Origin: Cladopsammia gracilis
Lineage: Eukaryota; Cnidaria; Anthozoa; Scleractinia; Dendrophylliidae
Direction: 5' to 3'
Length of the DNA stretch: 64,000 nucleotides
Assembly (NCBI GenBank): GCA_022457155.1
Contig: JAJGOT010000134.1
Location: forward strand, 124,001-188,000
The translations under genes and the position numbers were made by a program. Below the pieces are notes generated by a model. The model was not told the origin of the DNA and made no database searches. It saw nothing but the letters and a program-made list of their open reading frames with translations. This document shows, piece after piece, positions 11,701-49,625 of the stretch (its first letter is position 1; each line of letters opens with the position of its first letter).

Positions 11701-12214
11701 TTAAAACTGGAGACGTTAACTTGCTAAACTCGTGTTTTCCGACGCTCATGAAACGATAACATTTTAAAACCGCACTGAAAAACCGTCTTTGCTCTGATGC
11801 AAATCCCTTCCCAAATGACTACTGGTTACTAATGACTAAAAGGGGATATTACCATCTTCCCAGCGTGCTTTGGGTAAAATTCGGATAAATGAGTTCCGGT
11901 TGAACCGAAGTATTTTGTACATGGATTTCCTCGCTTTAATGTGAAGGGTTGGAAATAAAACAATACGTACCTTATTCCTCTATTAATAATGTGCCGGGAA
12001 ATGTTTTTCTTAAAGTTGAGTGGACCCGCTGATAATAAAACCGCACGGAAAAACCGTTTTTGCTCTGATTCAAATCCCTTCCAAAATGACTAAAGAAAGA
12101 CACGGTCGTCTTATTACATAATACATTTGCATTTTATTGCTATAAAGCGCTCCGATTCCCTGTGACTGAACCAGCATTAAATTTCAATTTTTAAGCCGTG
12201 TTTATGTTAAATTA

Positions 12215-12330
12215 AGCGTGCAGTGGAACCCCTATTAAGCGGTCACCCTCTTTTAATTGAATTCTTGCCACTGTGTAATACGGTAAATAAAACCCTACTA
12301 AACGGTCACTTTTATTAAACGGCCGCGGCC
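12215..12330. mobile_element. pogo/mariner-type terminal fragment
   Basis: CAGTGGAACCCCTATTAAGCGGTCACC followed by ACTAAACGGTCACTTTTATTAAACGG. This is the subterminal repeat style of Tc1/mariner-pogo MITEs. The second terminus was not found. Confidence 0.45.
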
Positions 12331-12481
12331 ACCTTGCATGACAAAAATATGCTTTGCTGAAACGAGAGAACTGGATGACGTAATACACTGGGGATTTACA
12401 AACAAGTTTACCTGCCAATGATGACACGACCAAACGATAGAGTGACTAATTTACATATCTGTCCCCGTATACATATCTCGT

Positions 12482-12922
12482 TCAACCCCGGGGGGGGGGG
12501 GGGGGGGGGGTACTCCCTATAATGGGCTATACGGGGATGCTCCGCCCGAAAGGGGTAGGGATTTCACGGGTTGAAGTATATGAAAGGGTAGGGATTTCAC
12601 GAAGTATAGGAAAAGGTAGGGAAATCACAAGTTGAAGTATAAAAAAGGGTAGGGAAATCTGCCATTTAAGTATTACAAAAAGCGCCTTTCAAAATACATC
12701 AAACAGACGCAAGTAAAGGCTATATGAAAGGGGTACCATTTTCAGTGAAAGGTATATGAAAGGGGTATCATTTTCATTGAAAGGCATATGAAAGGGGTAC
12801 CTTTTCCTGTCAAAATCGGTATGTGGAAGGGTAAGGGTTTGGACCTTGGGGCGGAGCATCCCCGTACAAAACTTTGTTGGGTACCCCCCCCCCCCCCCCC
12901 CCCCCCCCCTCCGGGGGCGTTC
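12482..12922. mobile_element. poly-G-ended foldback element with internal 20-bp repeats
   Basis: Left CCCCGGGG(n)GGTACTCCC...ACGGGGATGCTCCGCCC is inverted at the right as GGGCGGAGCATCCCCGT...GGTACCCC(n)CCGGGGG. Inside are imperfect repeats of GAAAGGGTAGGGATTTCACG and GTATATGAAAGGGGTACC. A relative with the same G-run/GTACTCCC start is at 54931-55271. Confidence 0.75.
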
Positions 12923-12954
12923 AACACGTATTTACAAGACAAATACTATGTATG

Positions 12955-12960
12955 TTTAAT
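12955..12960 (-). promoter_or_regulatory. poly(A) signal ATTAAA
   Basis: ATTAAA on the minus strand 33 bases after the stop codon of the tandem-pseudokinase gene, a plausible cleavage and polyadenylation signal. Confidence 0.5.
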
Positions 12961-12992
12961 AACGTTTGCAAAAAATATATCTAAAACAATCC

Positions 12993-39049
<26,057 letters not shown>

Positions 39050-39364
39050 CTGTAACATGATGTTAAAACAATTAGAACGACCAGGGAGCTACTGTTTGAC
39101 TAATTTCTCCTCCTAATGAGGCTGGACTAATACTGCATGGTTGAACCATGCAACCAACCGAATAATTTCCAGCCAACATATTTCCAGGGTACCCCAAGAC
39201 ACTTACTCCAACACGTCAAGGTTAATTTTTACAAAACCGGCCTGAAAGACTGCATGTGGTCAAAATACCCTTGATCAACGGTAAAGGGCTGCTATGCCAG
39301 TTTAAACTAATTAGTGTTCTTATTTATTTTGTTAACAATAATAATGATAGAAAACAAACATCGA

Positions 39365-39609
39365 TTATCGTATTTCCTCGAATTATAGCCGTCCCGTCGA
39401 TCAATCCCCCCCCCCCCCCCCCCCACCACCTCTAATAATCGTCCCCCTTTGGCGGAAATATTGAATATAATCGCCTCTCTCCATTGATCAGCCCCCATCA
39501 CATATCAAACTCTTTCCCCAATACGACGGACATTTGTTTTTCTCGGCTCCAGGCGGACGCGGCCGCTAACCCCAGGTAATGCGCATGCTCTCCGGTTCAA
39601 ATTTTCAAA
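39365..39609 (+). mobile_element. TATTTCCTCGAATTATAG-ended repeat
   Basis: Starts CGTATTTCCTCGAATTATAGCC, has a poly-C run at 39407-39424 and AATAATCGTCCCC. It abuts the chromo-like relic at 39610 and may be its 5' repeat. Related ends: 31172, 49540. Confidence 0.45.
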
Positions 39610-39800
39610 ATGGCGGACAGGCCAAAGAGAGAAATAAAAGAACCAAAGCGATTCTGCAACGAATACTCAGCATACATCCCCGTTAAAAAGGTCAAACACG
39701 GAAAAAAGATACAAAACTATATGATATTGAAATCACGGAGGTTGACAAACCCAATAAGAGATTGAAAATTCATTACATTGGCTACAGCACTCACTTTCTT
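39610..39800 (+). pseudogene. truncated chromo-like repeat protein, frameshifted
   Basis: Begins MADRPKREIKEPKRF..., then after a two-base insertion near 39721 continues YDIEITEVDKPNKRLKIHYIGY, which resembles the chromo/Tudor-like beta-barrel start of a family repeated in coral genomes. It stops at about 39800, where it meets a minus-strand coiled-coil exon. A 5' fragment only. Confidence 0.45.
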
Positions 39801-40187
39801 CTCAGCTGTTTCGAGAGCTTGTCGGGCGTTTTCATCAACTCGCAATCGCTTTTCCTCTTCCTGTACTAGTGATTCTTCTAATGCTCTTTTCTCTCCCCTT
39901 AACCGGTTATTCTCATTTTTAAGCTGATGTACATCAATTTCGTTATAATACACCTTAAATTGATACAGAGGACCTGTTTCAAACTTGTTAAGAAGTGCAT
40001 TTAATTGCCTTCCGCCACATTATTTACTAGCGGTCTTAGCTGCTTTCTGGAGACAGAATATTTTTTTTTGAAGACTTTTTAAAATGCGGGGTATACCTGA
40101 TCGCTCAAACACTTTGTTTACAATAGCCGAGAGAACCGACTGATGGTTTAATTCTCCGTCTTCTTCTTTTTCTTTGTTCCTTCGAAA
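39795..40187 (-). CDS. two coiled-coil exons
   Basis: 40187-40097 (FRRNKEKEEDGELNHQ, SVLSAIVNKVFERS) joins in phase 1 to 39973-39795 (GPLYQFKVYYNEIDVHQL, then heptads ENNRLRGEKRALEESLVQ and EEEKRLRVDENARQAL). Both have good borders. The donor AAGAAA/GTGAGT leaves phase 0, whereas the RHIM-like exon needs phase 1, so the link downstream is unproven. They are probably upstream exons of the same gene. Confidence 0.6.
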
Positions 40188-40561
40188 CTGTATAGATTAG
40201 TAAGCTGCAACGAAAATTTATTGGACGACGTTTAGAAAAAAAAAAAAACCGCAATCGATAGATATACCTAGCCTGAAAAGTGTATTTATTCCAATTCTTA
40301 CGGATAATAACTTTACAAATCATACTTGTTTATCTCGTACGTAAACGATGGCAGATTAATCCCCGAAGCTCTTTCTGAGCTTCCCGATTCCTCTCCTACT
40401 GTTTTCACGCTTATAAAACTGGAATAAACAAAAGGACGAAAACATACCTGTTTTGAAAGGCCATTTGACGAGGTAAAATCTGCTTTTTGTTCGACACTTT
40501 ACACATCAAAACAAAGGAAATTTGTTCCACTTTTTGATTTCGGCGGTACATAGTCCGTTTT

Positions 40562-40645
40562 ACGGATATCGGCGCCATTTTGAATAATTTACTTGCGCAA
40601 AGGGTTATGGGTCAAAAAGGGGGCATTAATCCAAGATGGCGGCAC
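40562..40645 (+). repeat. left terminal inverted repeat of the transposon
   Basis: Aligns in reverse with 46618-46701; differences include TTACTTGCG/TTTCCTTTCG and a two-base indel at GCATTAATCC. Contains CCAAGATGGCG; here the ATG is followed by a short frame only. Confidence 0.85.
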
Positions 40646-40717
40646 GAAAAAGCACATAGTGAGACTGGAAAAGAAAACCTCGGCGCCTTTTTAGACTCAG
40701 GGAAGTCCAATGAAATA

Positions 40718-43359
40718 ATGGGAGGAGGGGATTATTGTGCAGTTTATGGTTGTTCTAATAGTCGAAGAAAACTTGACAGGTATGATTTTTCGCTACAATT
40801 AAAACTAGCGGATATAAGTTGTCTGTAAGTTTTTGTAAAGCCACTCGTGAACACGATTCATGTGGCAAGAAAGTTGAATGGATTACTGCATTTATTGATT
40901 AACAGAGTAATTGATACCGTTTGAAAACCTTTACTTTGTGTTTTGTAGTTATTGCAGACGCACATCTGCCACAACACAAATTTAATTTTGCTTCTACTGA
41001 GAATAAATATTATTAAACTCGTATCGTGTGAATCAATTGTCCCACGCAGACAAACACATAAAGCTTAGCCTTACTTGCACACTGGCAAGTTTTGATCAGA
41101 AATGTAGTTGCTTGATGCAAATGAAGACAATGCCAATAACATATACCTCTCTAATTATTATTCGTTATTCAGTAATTTTTCATTTGCAATATTAATGGTT
41201 AATGTCTCTTTATAGATCATACACGCCTAAAATCCTTACATAAATTAATTCATATGTAGTCTCTTAAGATAAGCCAACGTCAGTAATCTAACAGATAACC
41301 TGATAAGCACTAACAACTAATTTCTGATAAGTTAAACCTGTTTGCATTGTACTTGTTACAACAAAATAACTAATAATGCACCAATTGATATAAAACGTCT
41401 ACATCCCCTGAATATTTGGCTTGTGCATTCCCACCCGTCGGCCGTGCAAAGTTTTATGAATGTAGTTTCAGATTTACCTGTGAACTCCAACAGCGCGTAT
41501 CAAGAAGAACTGTAACAATCTCTTTTAAATGCCTGTAGGTACTATTGCCTCTCAAGCAGGTTTAATTTCTCCTATCTGACAATTCAACCACAACTATGTT
41601 CACATGTCGACCTTGTCACATTTTAAATCCCTGATAAACGTCCGTGTCAAATTGTCCACGTCAGGGTGTGGTTAACAGCCGAATTTCCCTAGGATATATT
41701 GAAGTTTAAAATTGAGCGGTTTGTAATACGCTAACCTGTGGAATAACATCAGCTAATTATAATTCCAGGTGTGTCGTTAAACCACATGTAAAACGCCTAC
41801 AATGGCACAGGCCATCAGCAGAGCACTTTAATTTATGGGAGAGGATAATCAATCGTAGCGATCTGAAAGTCACAAAACACACTAAGGTGTGCAGCAACCA
41901 CTTTGTACACGGGAAACCACTAGGCGATCATCAACACCCTGAACTATGGTTACGTGGTTACAACGGAAAAGAAACATCAAACGTTAGAGTTTCGCAAACA
42001 ATTGACAAATTGAATGAATGTAAAGATCAAAATAACGATGTTTTTGTACGGACTCGAAAAGGCCCAATCAAGCGAAAAACCGCAACAAAACCCCGAACGG
42101 AAAATAATAAGCGCAAAAAGATCGAGGATCATCATGACCAGTCTGAAAAGTCTATCTACCTGGCCAGTTCTCGCGGCATTCCTGATAAAGTAGCCGTTCA
42201 AAATGACCATACATACTGTTGTCTAAATGACCAAGTTTGTGGAATCCCCGCTGCAGCAGGTAGTACAGAATGCGGCTGTCAAGCTTCTCTCTGTGCAAAA
42301 TGTAGATCAAAGATTTTGCAAATTATGGAAGACAATGAAAATCTTCGAAATGAAAATGCTAAAATAAAAGAATCCCTGAATACTGTCACAGAAAACACGT
42401 CAAGTGACAACGTTTCTATTGATAAAATCAAAGATTTTGATTCTTTGATGAAACTTCACACTGGCCTCGATAATTATAAAGTTTTTTTGTGGATCTTCGA
42501 GCAGGTGAAAGACAAAATACCTTACTTACAATACTACAAGGGTTCAGAATCGCACAAACCCAAAAGGTACCAAGTGCACAAGAGCGGAAAGCCAGGCCCA
42601 GAGAGAATTTTGTCGGCACAAAACGAATTCCTTTTAACACTTATGAAGCTTAGACTAAATTTGAATAGCCAGTTTCTTGGTCACGTGTTTGGAGTTTCAC
42701 CAAGTCTTGTGACAGTTATTCTATCTACGTGGCTTCCTTTACTTTCCCTGGAATTAAAACCCTTAATCCACTGGCCAACTCGTGAGCAAGCACAAATGTA
42801 CTACCCTGATTGTTTTAAAAAATACAAAAATGTAATTGCTATCATCGACTGCACTGAGGTACCCATCCAGAGGCCATCATTAGCTCTGGCTAATGGCCAA
42901 ATTTATTCGTTTTATAAAGGAAGGCCCACTTGTAAACTTCTAGTTGCCTGTACACCAGCAGGTACTGTTTCGTTCGTTTCACACAGTGCAGGAGGCGCTA
43001 TGAGCGACAAGCGTCTCGTCAAGGAAAGCGGAATTATGTCAAAGTTTGAACCCGGGGACACTGTTCTTGCTGATAGAGGTTTTAATATACAGGAACTGCT
43101 TCTTCCCCGTCAAGTAAACCTTGTCATCCCCCCTTTCTTGAAGAAAAAGAAGCAATTCACCATCGACGATGACACACGTACCAAGCAAGTTGCAAATGCA
43201 CGGATTCACGTCGAGCGTGTGATCGGCCGTCTTAAAGACTACGACATTTTAAAGTGTGAACTTCCCTTGGACATGGTCGACTTGTTTGACCATATTGTAA
43301 CAGTTATCTGTGCCATCATTAATCTGCAAGAACCAATCATCCCGCTTCACTGCCGTTAA
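40718..43359 (+). CDS. THAP zinc-finger DDE transposase
   Basis: Two exons, 40718-40779 and 41769-43359, joined in phase (AG+G): 550 residues. THAP finger: C-x4-C (CAVYGC), then C62 and H65 (VCSNHF) with 47 residues between, in the normal range. A second cysteine cluster (CC...C...CGC...CAKC, 171-199) precedes a coiled coil at 203-232. The catalytic DDE_Tnp_4 core has D381 (IIDCTEV), D456 (LADRGF) and E503 (HVERVIGRLK), all intact. The start was chosen because MGGGDYCAVYGC is the usual THAP beginning. It converges on the YqaJ gene; a poly-C run at 43626-43644 lies between them. Confidence 0.88.
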
Positions 43360-43842
43360 CGTTAACTGAAAGCTACCTTTAACTTACTATTTTGTAGCGA
43401 CAAGTGCATTTACGATTCGTTACGTTTCTTATCATGTTTTAAAGTATAGCTTAACACTAAGGATGGGGAAGAGGATGGTCAGACGTAAGAGATTTTGATC
43501 CAACTTTCCATCCCCATTCACGGAACGTTGATTGAAATTTATGACCAGGGTTTACTCATATCTTTGGTCCCAGGGTGAGAAATTTGAAGCAAAATCCTTA
43601 GCGACAAATGTTCGGCATCTGATCCCCCCCCCCCCCCCCCCCCCATCCAACTCCTCTCCAAAGAAGCCTTATATTGAACCAACATTCTGGTACATTACAG
43701 CCGATTTTACCGCTGTGTAGCAGACCCGGGTTTTGTCAAATACAACTTTCCTGCGCCGTTGTGTGATTTTGGGTGTATCGTGACGGGCGAATCATGCTTG
43801 CAAAACCCTGCTCAGCATACAGTGAAATCGGCTGTAAGCAGT
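43360..43842. other. spacer between the convergent transposon genes
   Basis: Holds the two 3' ends, a 19-base poly-C run, and an inverted CAGCCGATTT...AAATCGGCTG pair at 43699-43834. No frame. Confidence 0.6.
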
Positions 43843-46625
43843 TTACAAGAATCCAACTTCACACTCATCAGAGTTGACCGCATCAGGCTGAGCAGCGCTT
43901 GTTTCGTCCATTCTCTTTTTTATAGCACCAGTCATCAGCTCAGGAACCACAATTCGTTTGAAGAAGAGCTTGGCCTTTGCTACTGTATCATCCAATAAGT
44001 CTTTTCTCAGAGTCACTTGTTGGCGGTGAAGGTTAGGGCTTGGGCCAATAGTCCTTACACAAAAATACCCCACATCTGAACTGGTTGAAAGAAGTTGTAA
44101 CTGTACTTGAGAATAATAGGTGTGTGTGTCTTTGAGCGAAATAAGTCCATTTAGTTGGATTTCAAGACATGCATCTTTCTGTGCTGCGAATTCAGATATT
44201 GACATGTTCCTGTATTTGTAGGGATTTTTTACCTCCAAAGGTCTCCTTCCACAGCAGTCACAGGTCACCATAGCATCAGGAGATGCAGCAATAAAGGGGT
44301 ACTGGGCACAAACAAATACACCACAACGTTCTACTCGTAAACGTCTATGATTCGAACTTTCCGCTTTTACAAAATCTGTAATAGCTTGAGACTCGTTATA
44401 TATTCCCCAGTCAATGGCTGCAGAATGGGGTTGCGGGTAATAATTCATGATACGTTTAACATACGACGTAGTTTCCCCCCTTACAATTTGTTGTTGCAAG
44501 TCAACTTTATCAACGATTTGCTTGATAATGCTGGCTGTGAGCCTGCCAGTTCTTATACTAAACCAAAGCTCGTTACCGCTTTGGTTTAGTGTTGCTTGGC
44601 AGATCCTTTCAACTTCCTCCCTGGTGATAGGTTTTGTGACAGCCTCTATAAGTTCCTCTGCTGAGCTTGAGTGGCTGGCATACTCCAATAATGTTGGTGG
44701 AAGTGGCTGTACCTCCTCGGCAGTTACTATCTCCTCCCGTCCAATAGCAACGTCTCTTAGGTCTGGAGCGTCAGCGTCCGAATGTGTAGAAGGGAAAAAG
44801 TTTAAAATAGCAGCTTTTCCATCAGTGGCTGTTCTAAGCTTATCTAAATCCAGGTCTTCTATTTTCTTGAGCTTTCTGTCATCCAAAGCCCTGGGATCAA
44901 AATCAAACCGATTGCTCCTCGGCTCGGACTTACTCAGCTCCACTTGGTAGTTTCCTTTTAAAAATATAATACGGAAATTTTATATTGAAAACTTTGTTAT
45001 CATGGACGGATACAGGGAGGGGAGAGGGTGGATTAGGTGGCTAGCCACCCCTCTTTAGACCGTCGGCTTTAACAGTTTTCTTTTCATTGCAATAATGAAC
45101 AATTTTATAGACATACATACCCATAGCCACCCCCATGAAAAATCCTGGATCCGCCCCTGGTTACTCTACTATAGCTGATTCCAGGCAAATCTAGGGGAGG
45201 GATCCGGGGGTTCTTGACCCTCTCCTTTTTGCCAGAAAAAAGTAAGGCCCGGGGGCCGAGAGTTTATTATCTGGACCCGCTCTTAGGCGAGGTTCAAGAT
45301 CTTCACTGAACACATTTACCTTTAATTTTCTTTATGGTTATGTTTCTAAGAAAATCTGGTTCGTGTTGATGTTTTCCTGCTGGCTGACCCCATGACTGTT
45401 CCTTGGATGTTGCAGACTTGTTCTCACCCATCACTACTTTTTGGATAACATGGTGGCAAATTCCTGCGACATGCTTGCAGCTGCCTCTTACTCTACAAAA
45501 CGCAACAGGTTTTAAAACAAGTAAATTTCAATACTTGGCTTATCACCCGCGTTGTACGAGACAAAATCAACATGTTTAACTTGCTGTAAAAATTATTTTA
45601 TACCCAGCAGGACATGAACAGAAAGCGTCACAAATGCTTCCATTTTGTTTATTAAAAATGAGCCAAGCAGAGTATGGAGCGGCAGACACTGTCGTTTCAC
45701 GTACAACCTACAACACAATAGATGATCATTAGACCTGTGTTACCAAAAACGCGCGCAACGCGCCAGACTTTGACATTTTAGGTTTATTGGGTAGCTTTGT
45801 AGGTCTTTTAGATTGCCACAACAAGAGTGGGTAAAAATGTGCTGAATATACCTACCTTTGCTCTAATAAAACAGTATGATATGTTCCCACTTATTCCATT
45901 GTACTGTGGACTTCTTATGTGCCCAGACAAAAATAGCGATTTTCCATCCCTCATTGCTTCTTTTCCGGAGGTTTTCAGACCAATAACCTTGTTCTCTGTT
46001 TTTGACGTTATCAAAGAAAACGGGTTAAATATATTCCATGCACTGATGCACTCTATGGGCTCACGGCTGATGTCAATGTTTCTGCAAAAGTCAACTGCTT
46101 ACTGATAACCACTGATAATCAAAATAGTTGCGGAGGTAACAAAAAATTCTTTCGCGATATTTAAAACTTGAAATGACTGGTATTCAAAAGAAGGTCTAGA
46201 TCCGTAGACCGGTATTAAAGTCACGCTCAGAAAGACTGAGAAAGCCCGTGACAAATTATTTACTCACTTTCATTCCAATATTTCTCAGCATTTATTTGAG
46301 ACAAACTGGGATAGCTTGCCGAACTGTCTTCCCATCCTTCGTGTAACGTATCGGGGTCAGGAAGAATGATCCGTCCCTCCTCCAGCCGTAACTTAGCCAT
46401 CCTCTCACGATCTACTTCCACCTGGCACTCGATAACGGTTTTTTGTGGTTTCAAACCTAATTTTTGGGCAAACACGGCGAGATTGATCAAACCTTCTTTA
46501 TTTGTGGTTCCGACGGGAACTTCCCTCGCTATTAAAAAGGACTTAAGCTTTTCGACTCCCCATGATTTAAAAATATTTCGGGTTTCAACCTCACTCACGC
46601 AACCGTGTTCACTTTGCGACGCCAT
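43843..46625 (-). CDS. SAP-like / SWIM / YqaJ nuclease protein of the transposon
   Basis: Five exons: 46625-46268, 46094-45856, 45707-45604, 45492-45320, 44954-43843; every junction keeps phase, total 661 residues. Residues about 18-58 (WGVEKLKSFLIAREVPVGTT..) are SAP-like, often DNA-binding. A SWIM zinc finger is formed across exons 3-4 (FCSCPAG + VRGSCKHVAG). The C-terminal YqaJ recombinase-type nuclease has WFSIRTGRLTAS, E479 (GIYNE), D518 (SPDA), E532/K534 (LEVK) and Q574 (YYSQVQLQL), the expected metal-binding set. The ATG lies within the right terminal repeat. Its presumed role is DNA processing during transposition. Confidence 0.87.
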
Positions 46626-46701
46626 CTTGGATTTTAATGCCCCCTTTTTGACCCATACTCCTTTGCGAAAGGAAATTATTCAAAATGGCGCCAGTATCCG
46701 T
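46618..46701 (-). repeat. right terminal inverted repeat of the transposon
   Basis: Mirror of 40562-40645. Its inner edge contains CCAAG-ATG-GCG, which supplies the start codon of the YqaJ protein, so terminus, promoter and coding start overlap. Confidence 0.85.
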
Positions 46702-46708
46702 GAGACCA

Positions 46709-47918
46709 TTCTCGTCCCCAGAGCCTTCGTTTCGTTTGGTCAGCGGAAAAAACGAAGGGCTCTGGTAACAGTGCCTTCCGGATGTCGTTAAATCCACGAC
46801 ATCCGTTAGCGCATGCCTAATGCATTAATGTACTATTGCGCTTGCTCAATGCCAGAAACCGGAAATAAAATCATCTTTCGTGTGCGCATTCTCGTCCCCA
46901 GAGCCCTCGTTTCGTTTGGTTGAGCTTTGGAGACGAGAATGTTGTGTGTGTGGAATGGCGTTCGAAAGGACTGTACAAGACTTAACAATTACAGGAAAAC
47001 ATCGCGCTAAAAAGGAAAGAAGAAAAGCTTTACGTGCTGCTGTTATTTAGAAGAAAGATTGTCTTTGTATTTTGCCTACTGGTTTTAGAAATTCCTCGAT
47101 AAGTCAACCGATTTCTTTCGTTTGGGAGCTGTGTATTTATCGTTTCGCCACTGAACGCAATCACGGTGACCAAATCAGTTGATGGGACAGCTAAGTTTGT
47201 TGATGGACACGCTGTGGTCATTGATTAGGCTTATTTAATCGAACAGTGGTAAGAAATATCGAGGAATTTTCGTTTTGCATTCGTTTCATGTTATTTTAAT
47301 TGGGCTTCGAGTGACCTTCGTTTCCCTAGATTTGTATTTCAAGTTGTAGCAAAGAGTACTACCTAGTGAAGGAAATATAACTTGCTTACGAGAGTGCTGA
47401 CATCATTGTTGTTGTTGTTATTTAAAATGGGTAACCTAGTAGTAATATTTCTTTTCACCCTTGGGCTTTCTTCAGGATTTTTGCCTCTCCTTTAATTAAT
47501 ACTCGTCCCTGTTGCAAGCAACATACTTTTTTAATATTCGTGGCCGCTTATAGCTTCGTCTTCCAAGACACATACTGATTATTTTCGGAAACGAATCGCT
47601 CATATTTAGCGACAATCAGATCCCGTTATACTTTGAAATTTAGGAGCCGTATCTTTACCTGCTAAACCAAACAAAACTGGGTGACATTGGTCGTTGAATG
47701 TGTTGAAATTAAAACGTTGGTTTTGTTGATGTAGTCATAGGACTTCAATATTTGAAATTCAACCGGAAGTAAAACCCTATGCGTAGAGGCGTAAAATTTT
47801 TTACCTTGTTGCGCATTCATTTTAAACGGCCAATCAAAAAATTCAAATTTTTGTCCGTTACCAGAGCTACACGAGACGCAATTTAAAAAAAAACCGTGGA
47901 GCTCTGGGGACGAGAATG
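46709..47918. mobile_element. CATTCTCGTCCCCAGAG-ended element
   Basis: CATTCTCGTCCCCAGAGCC occurs at 46709 and 46889 and inverted at 47899-47918 (GAGCTCTGGGGACGAGAATG). A hairpin at 46719-46768 and an imperfect palindrome at 46889-46942 sit at the left. About 1.2 kb, no transposase frame. The exact unit boundary is uncertain. Confidence 0.5.
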
Positions 47919-48160
47919 TGAGACGGACTATTTGCAATTTGCGCTTGCGTAAAAGAGATATCGCCCAAGACTCCTTGCTCGGTCGTATTTTGATCACGAA
48001 CGCCTTGTTAATTTTGACGAAACCGCTCGAAAGAAAGGTGAAAATGACGAGGGAAAAACTTTACTTTAAAGTAAGAAAAAAGGCAAAATAGAAAGTCATT
48101 ATATTATAGTTTAATATTTCGGTGGTACATTGAGGACTTTTTATACAGAGAATCAGCACG

Positions 48161-48250
48161 ATGACAAAACGTTGGAAAATCGCACTCGATTTGAGGGAGG
48201 CGTTGAAGTGGGCGTGGTCTCAAAATTCAATTAGAGACTATTTGTACCCC
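48161..48250 (+). CDS. possible first exon (unknown)
   Basis: MTKRWKIALDLREALKWAWS... for 30 codons, then CCCC/GTGAGT. A good acceptor at 48413 (TTTGACAG) would add 15 codons and a stop. No family recognised. It may be a small or decayed gene. Confidence 0.25.
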
Positions 48251-49489
48251 GTGAGTTTGATATGCTTAGTTTTGGGTTGTGTTTGGATGCGGCTTTTCGT
48301 CAGATCTGTGACTACACTTGACTTGACTGGAAATGATTTTATACTTGTCAGCATGTGCTTCATCAAAGTGGTTCTACTGTTCTCGTGAAAGACTCTTGTT
48401 TTCCTTTGACAGCCGCATGTGTCGGAACCACGTGGAGTACCTGGTCTTCGCGCGAGATAAATCTACCACCGCTCGTGTATTAGTTTTTGATCTAGACTGC
48501 TAGCATAAATATAGTGCCCTCTTTAACGGAGGATGGTTTTGATCTACGTGCAGCGATTATCGAAAAAAGAAGGAAATGTAACATCGTCACATCGAAGATG
48601 TAAGCACAAAAAAGAAAAATAAGCAACACCCGTTTCTACTACTTACGAACCGAACCCTGGGTGCCAGAGGTTTTTATTTTTTTTAGTGGAAACGGCGAGT
48701 TTGAGCGGCGAAGCCGCGACAACGAGGCGCAACGCGCTTCTTCTAACCGTTTATACGGTTAATTTCACTCATGATATTCAGAGAACGGACCTCTGGATCC
48801 AGGGTGTACGGCAAAATTCAAATTTTAAATGAACGAATTTGTAACGGCAAAAGGAGAAATATTTAATATTTACTGATTTTTTTTTCTATATTAAATTGCG
48901 GCTGTTCTGAGTGTCAACCGAGCAAAACAAAATGGAAATATTATTTGACTCACCAGTAAACAACATTAAAATTGCCGGCACTAGACCTTGATTTGAGCGA
49001 GAAACGCTTGTCACGGAAATTGCAGCCAAAGGCTGCCGGCCGTCGGCGCGTGTTTCCTCGCGCATATCCACGCGCGAGACTGGTCACCTCAACGAACGCT
49101 CAGTTTCACCCTTGTTCTCTCCTCTCTTCTCGTGGCCGTTAAAAATAATAAAAATGGAAACTTGAGACGTAATAGGCGCGTCGTATTTACGAAGCGGAAG
49201 ACAGGATAATATTTGAAACATGCAAAGTCAACCGTCTTCGCTCTGATTCAAATGGCTTCCAAAACGACTCAAAAAGACACAGGAACACAGGTAAATAACA
49301 ATATTTTTATTAAATGATTATGTTATAGCTAATACAGCGTTTGGGTCCCCTGTGTCCCAGTGAAGTTAAACATTCAAAAAAAAACAAAAAAAAAAAAACA
49401 ATCGTTCGATTACATAAAAGTTACAAAAGGCTTCACATAGTTTTTCTATAGTGACGTTCGTGTATTTGACTCTTTCCTTTATTTCTAGG

Positions 49490-49625
49490 AGGCTCCCCAA
49501 TTAGCACATTACCACGTTAGAACCTCCAGCGAGCAATATTTGAAATAATCCCCCTCCCCCCTCGAATAATCGCTCCCTTTTGGAATGAAAAATTAATAAT
49601 CGCCCCCAGCGAGGAAATACGGTAT
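49490..49625. mobile_element. fragment related to the TATTTCCTCG repeat
   Basis: AATAATCCCCCTCCCCCC...TCGAATAATCGCTCCC...GCGAGGAAATACGGTA, i.e. the inverted end of the family at 31172 and 39365. Confidence 0.5.

Larger units (their letters stand above)
40562..46701. mobile_element. complete ISL2EU-like DNA transposon, 6.1 kb
   Basis: Terminal inverted repeats of about 80 bp (ACGGATAYYGGCGCCATTTTGAATAATTT...GGGTCAAAAAGGGGGCATTAA..CCAAGATGGCG) with few mismatches enclose two convergent genes, a THAP/DDE transposase and a YqaJ nuclease protein. This pair is characteristic of ISL2EU elements, a branch of PIF/Harbinger with an IS5-type transposase. Both genes look intact, so the copy is young or under selection. 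Target-site duplication is not resolved. It lies upstream of the coiled-coil exons, possibly inside an intron of the big minus-strand gene. Confidence 0.85.
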
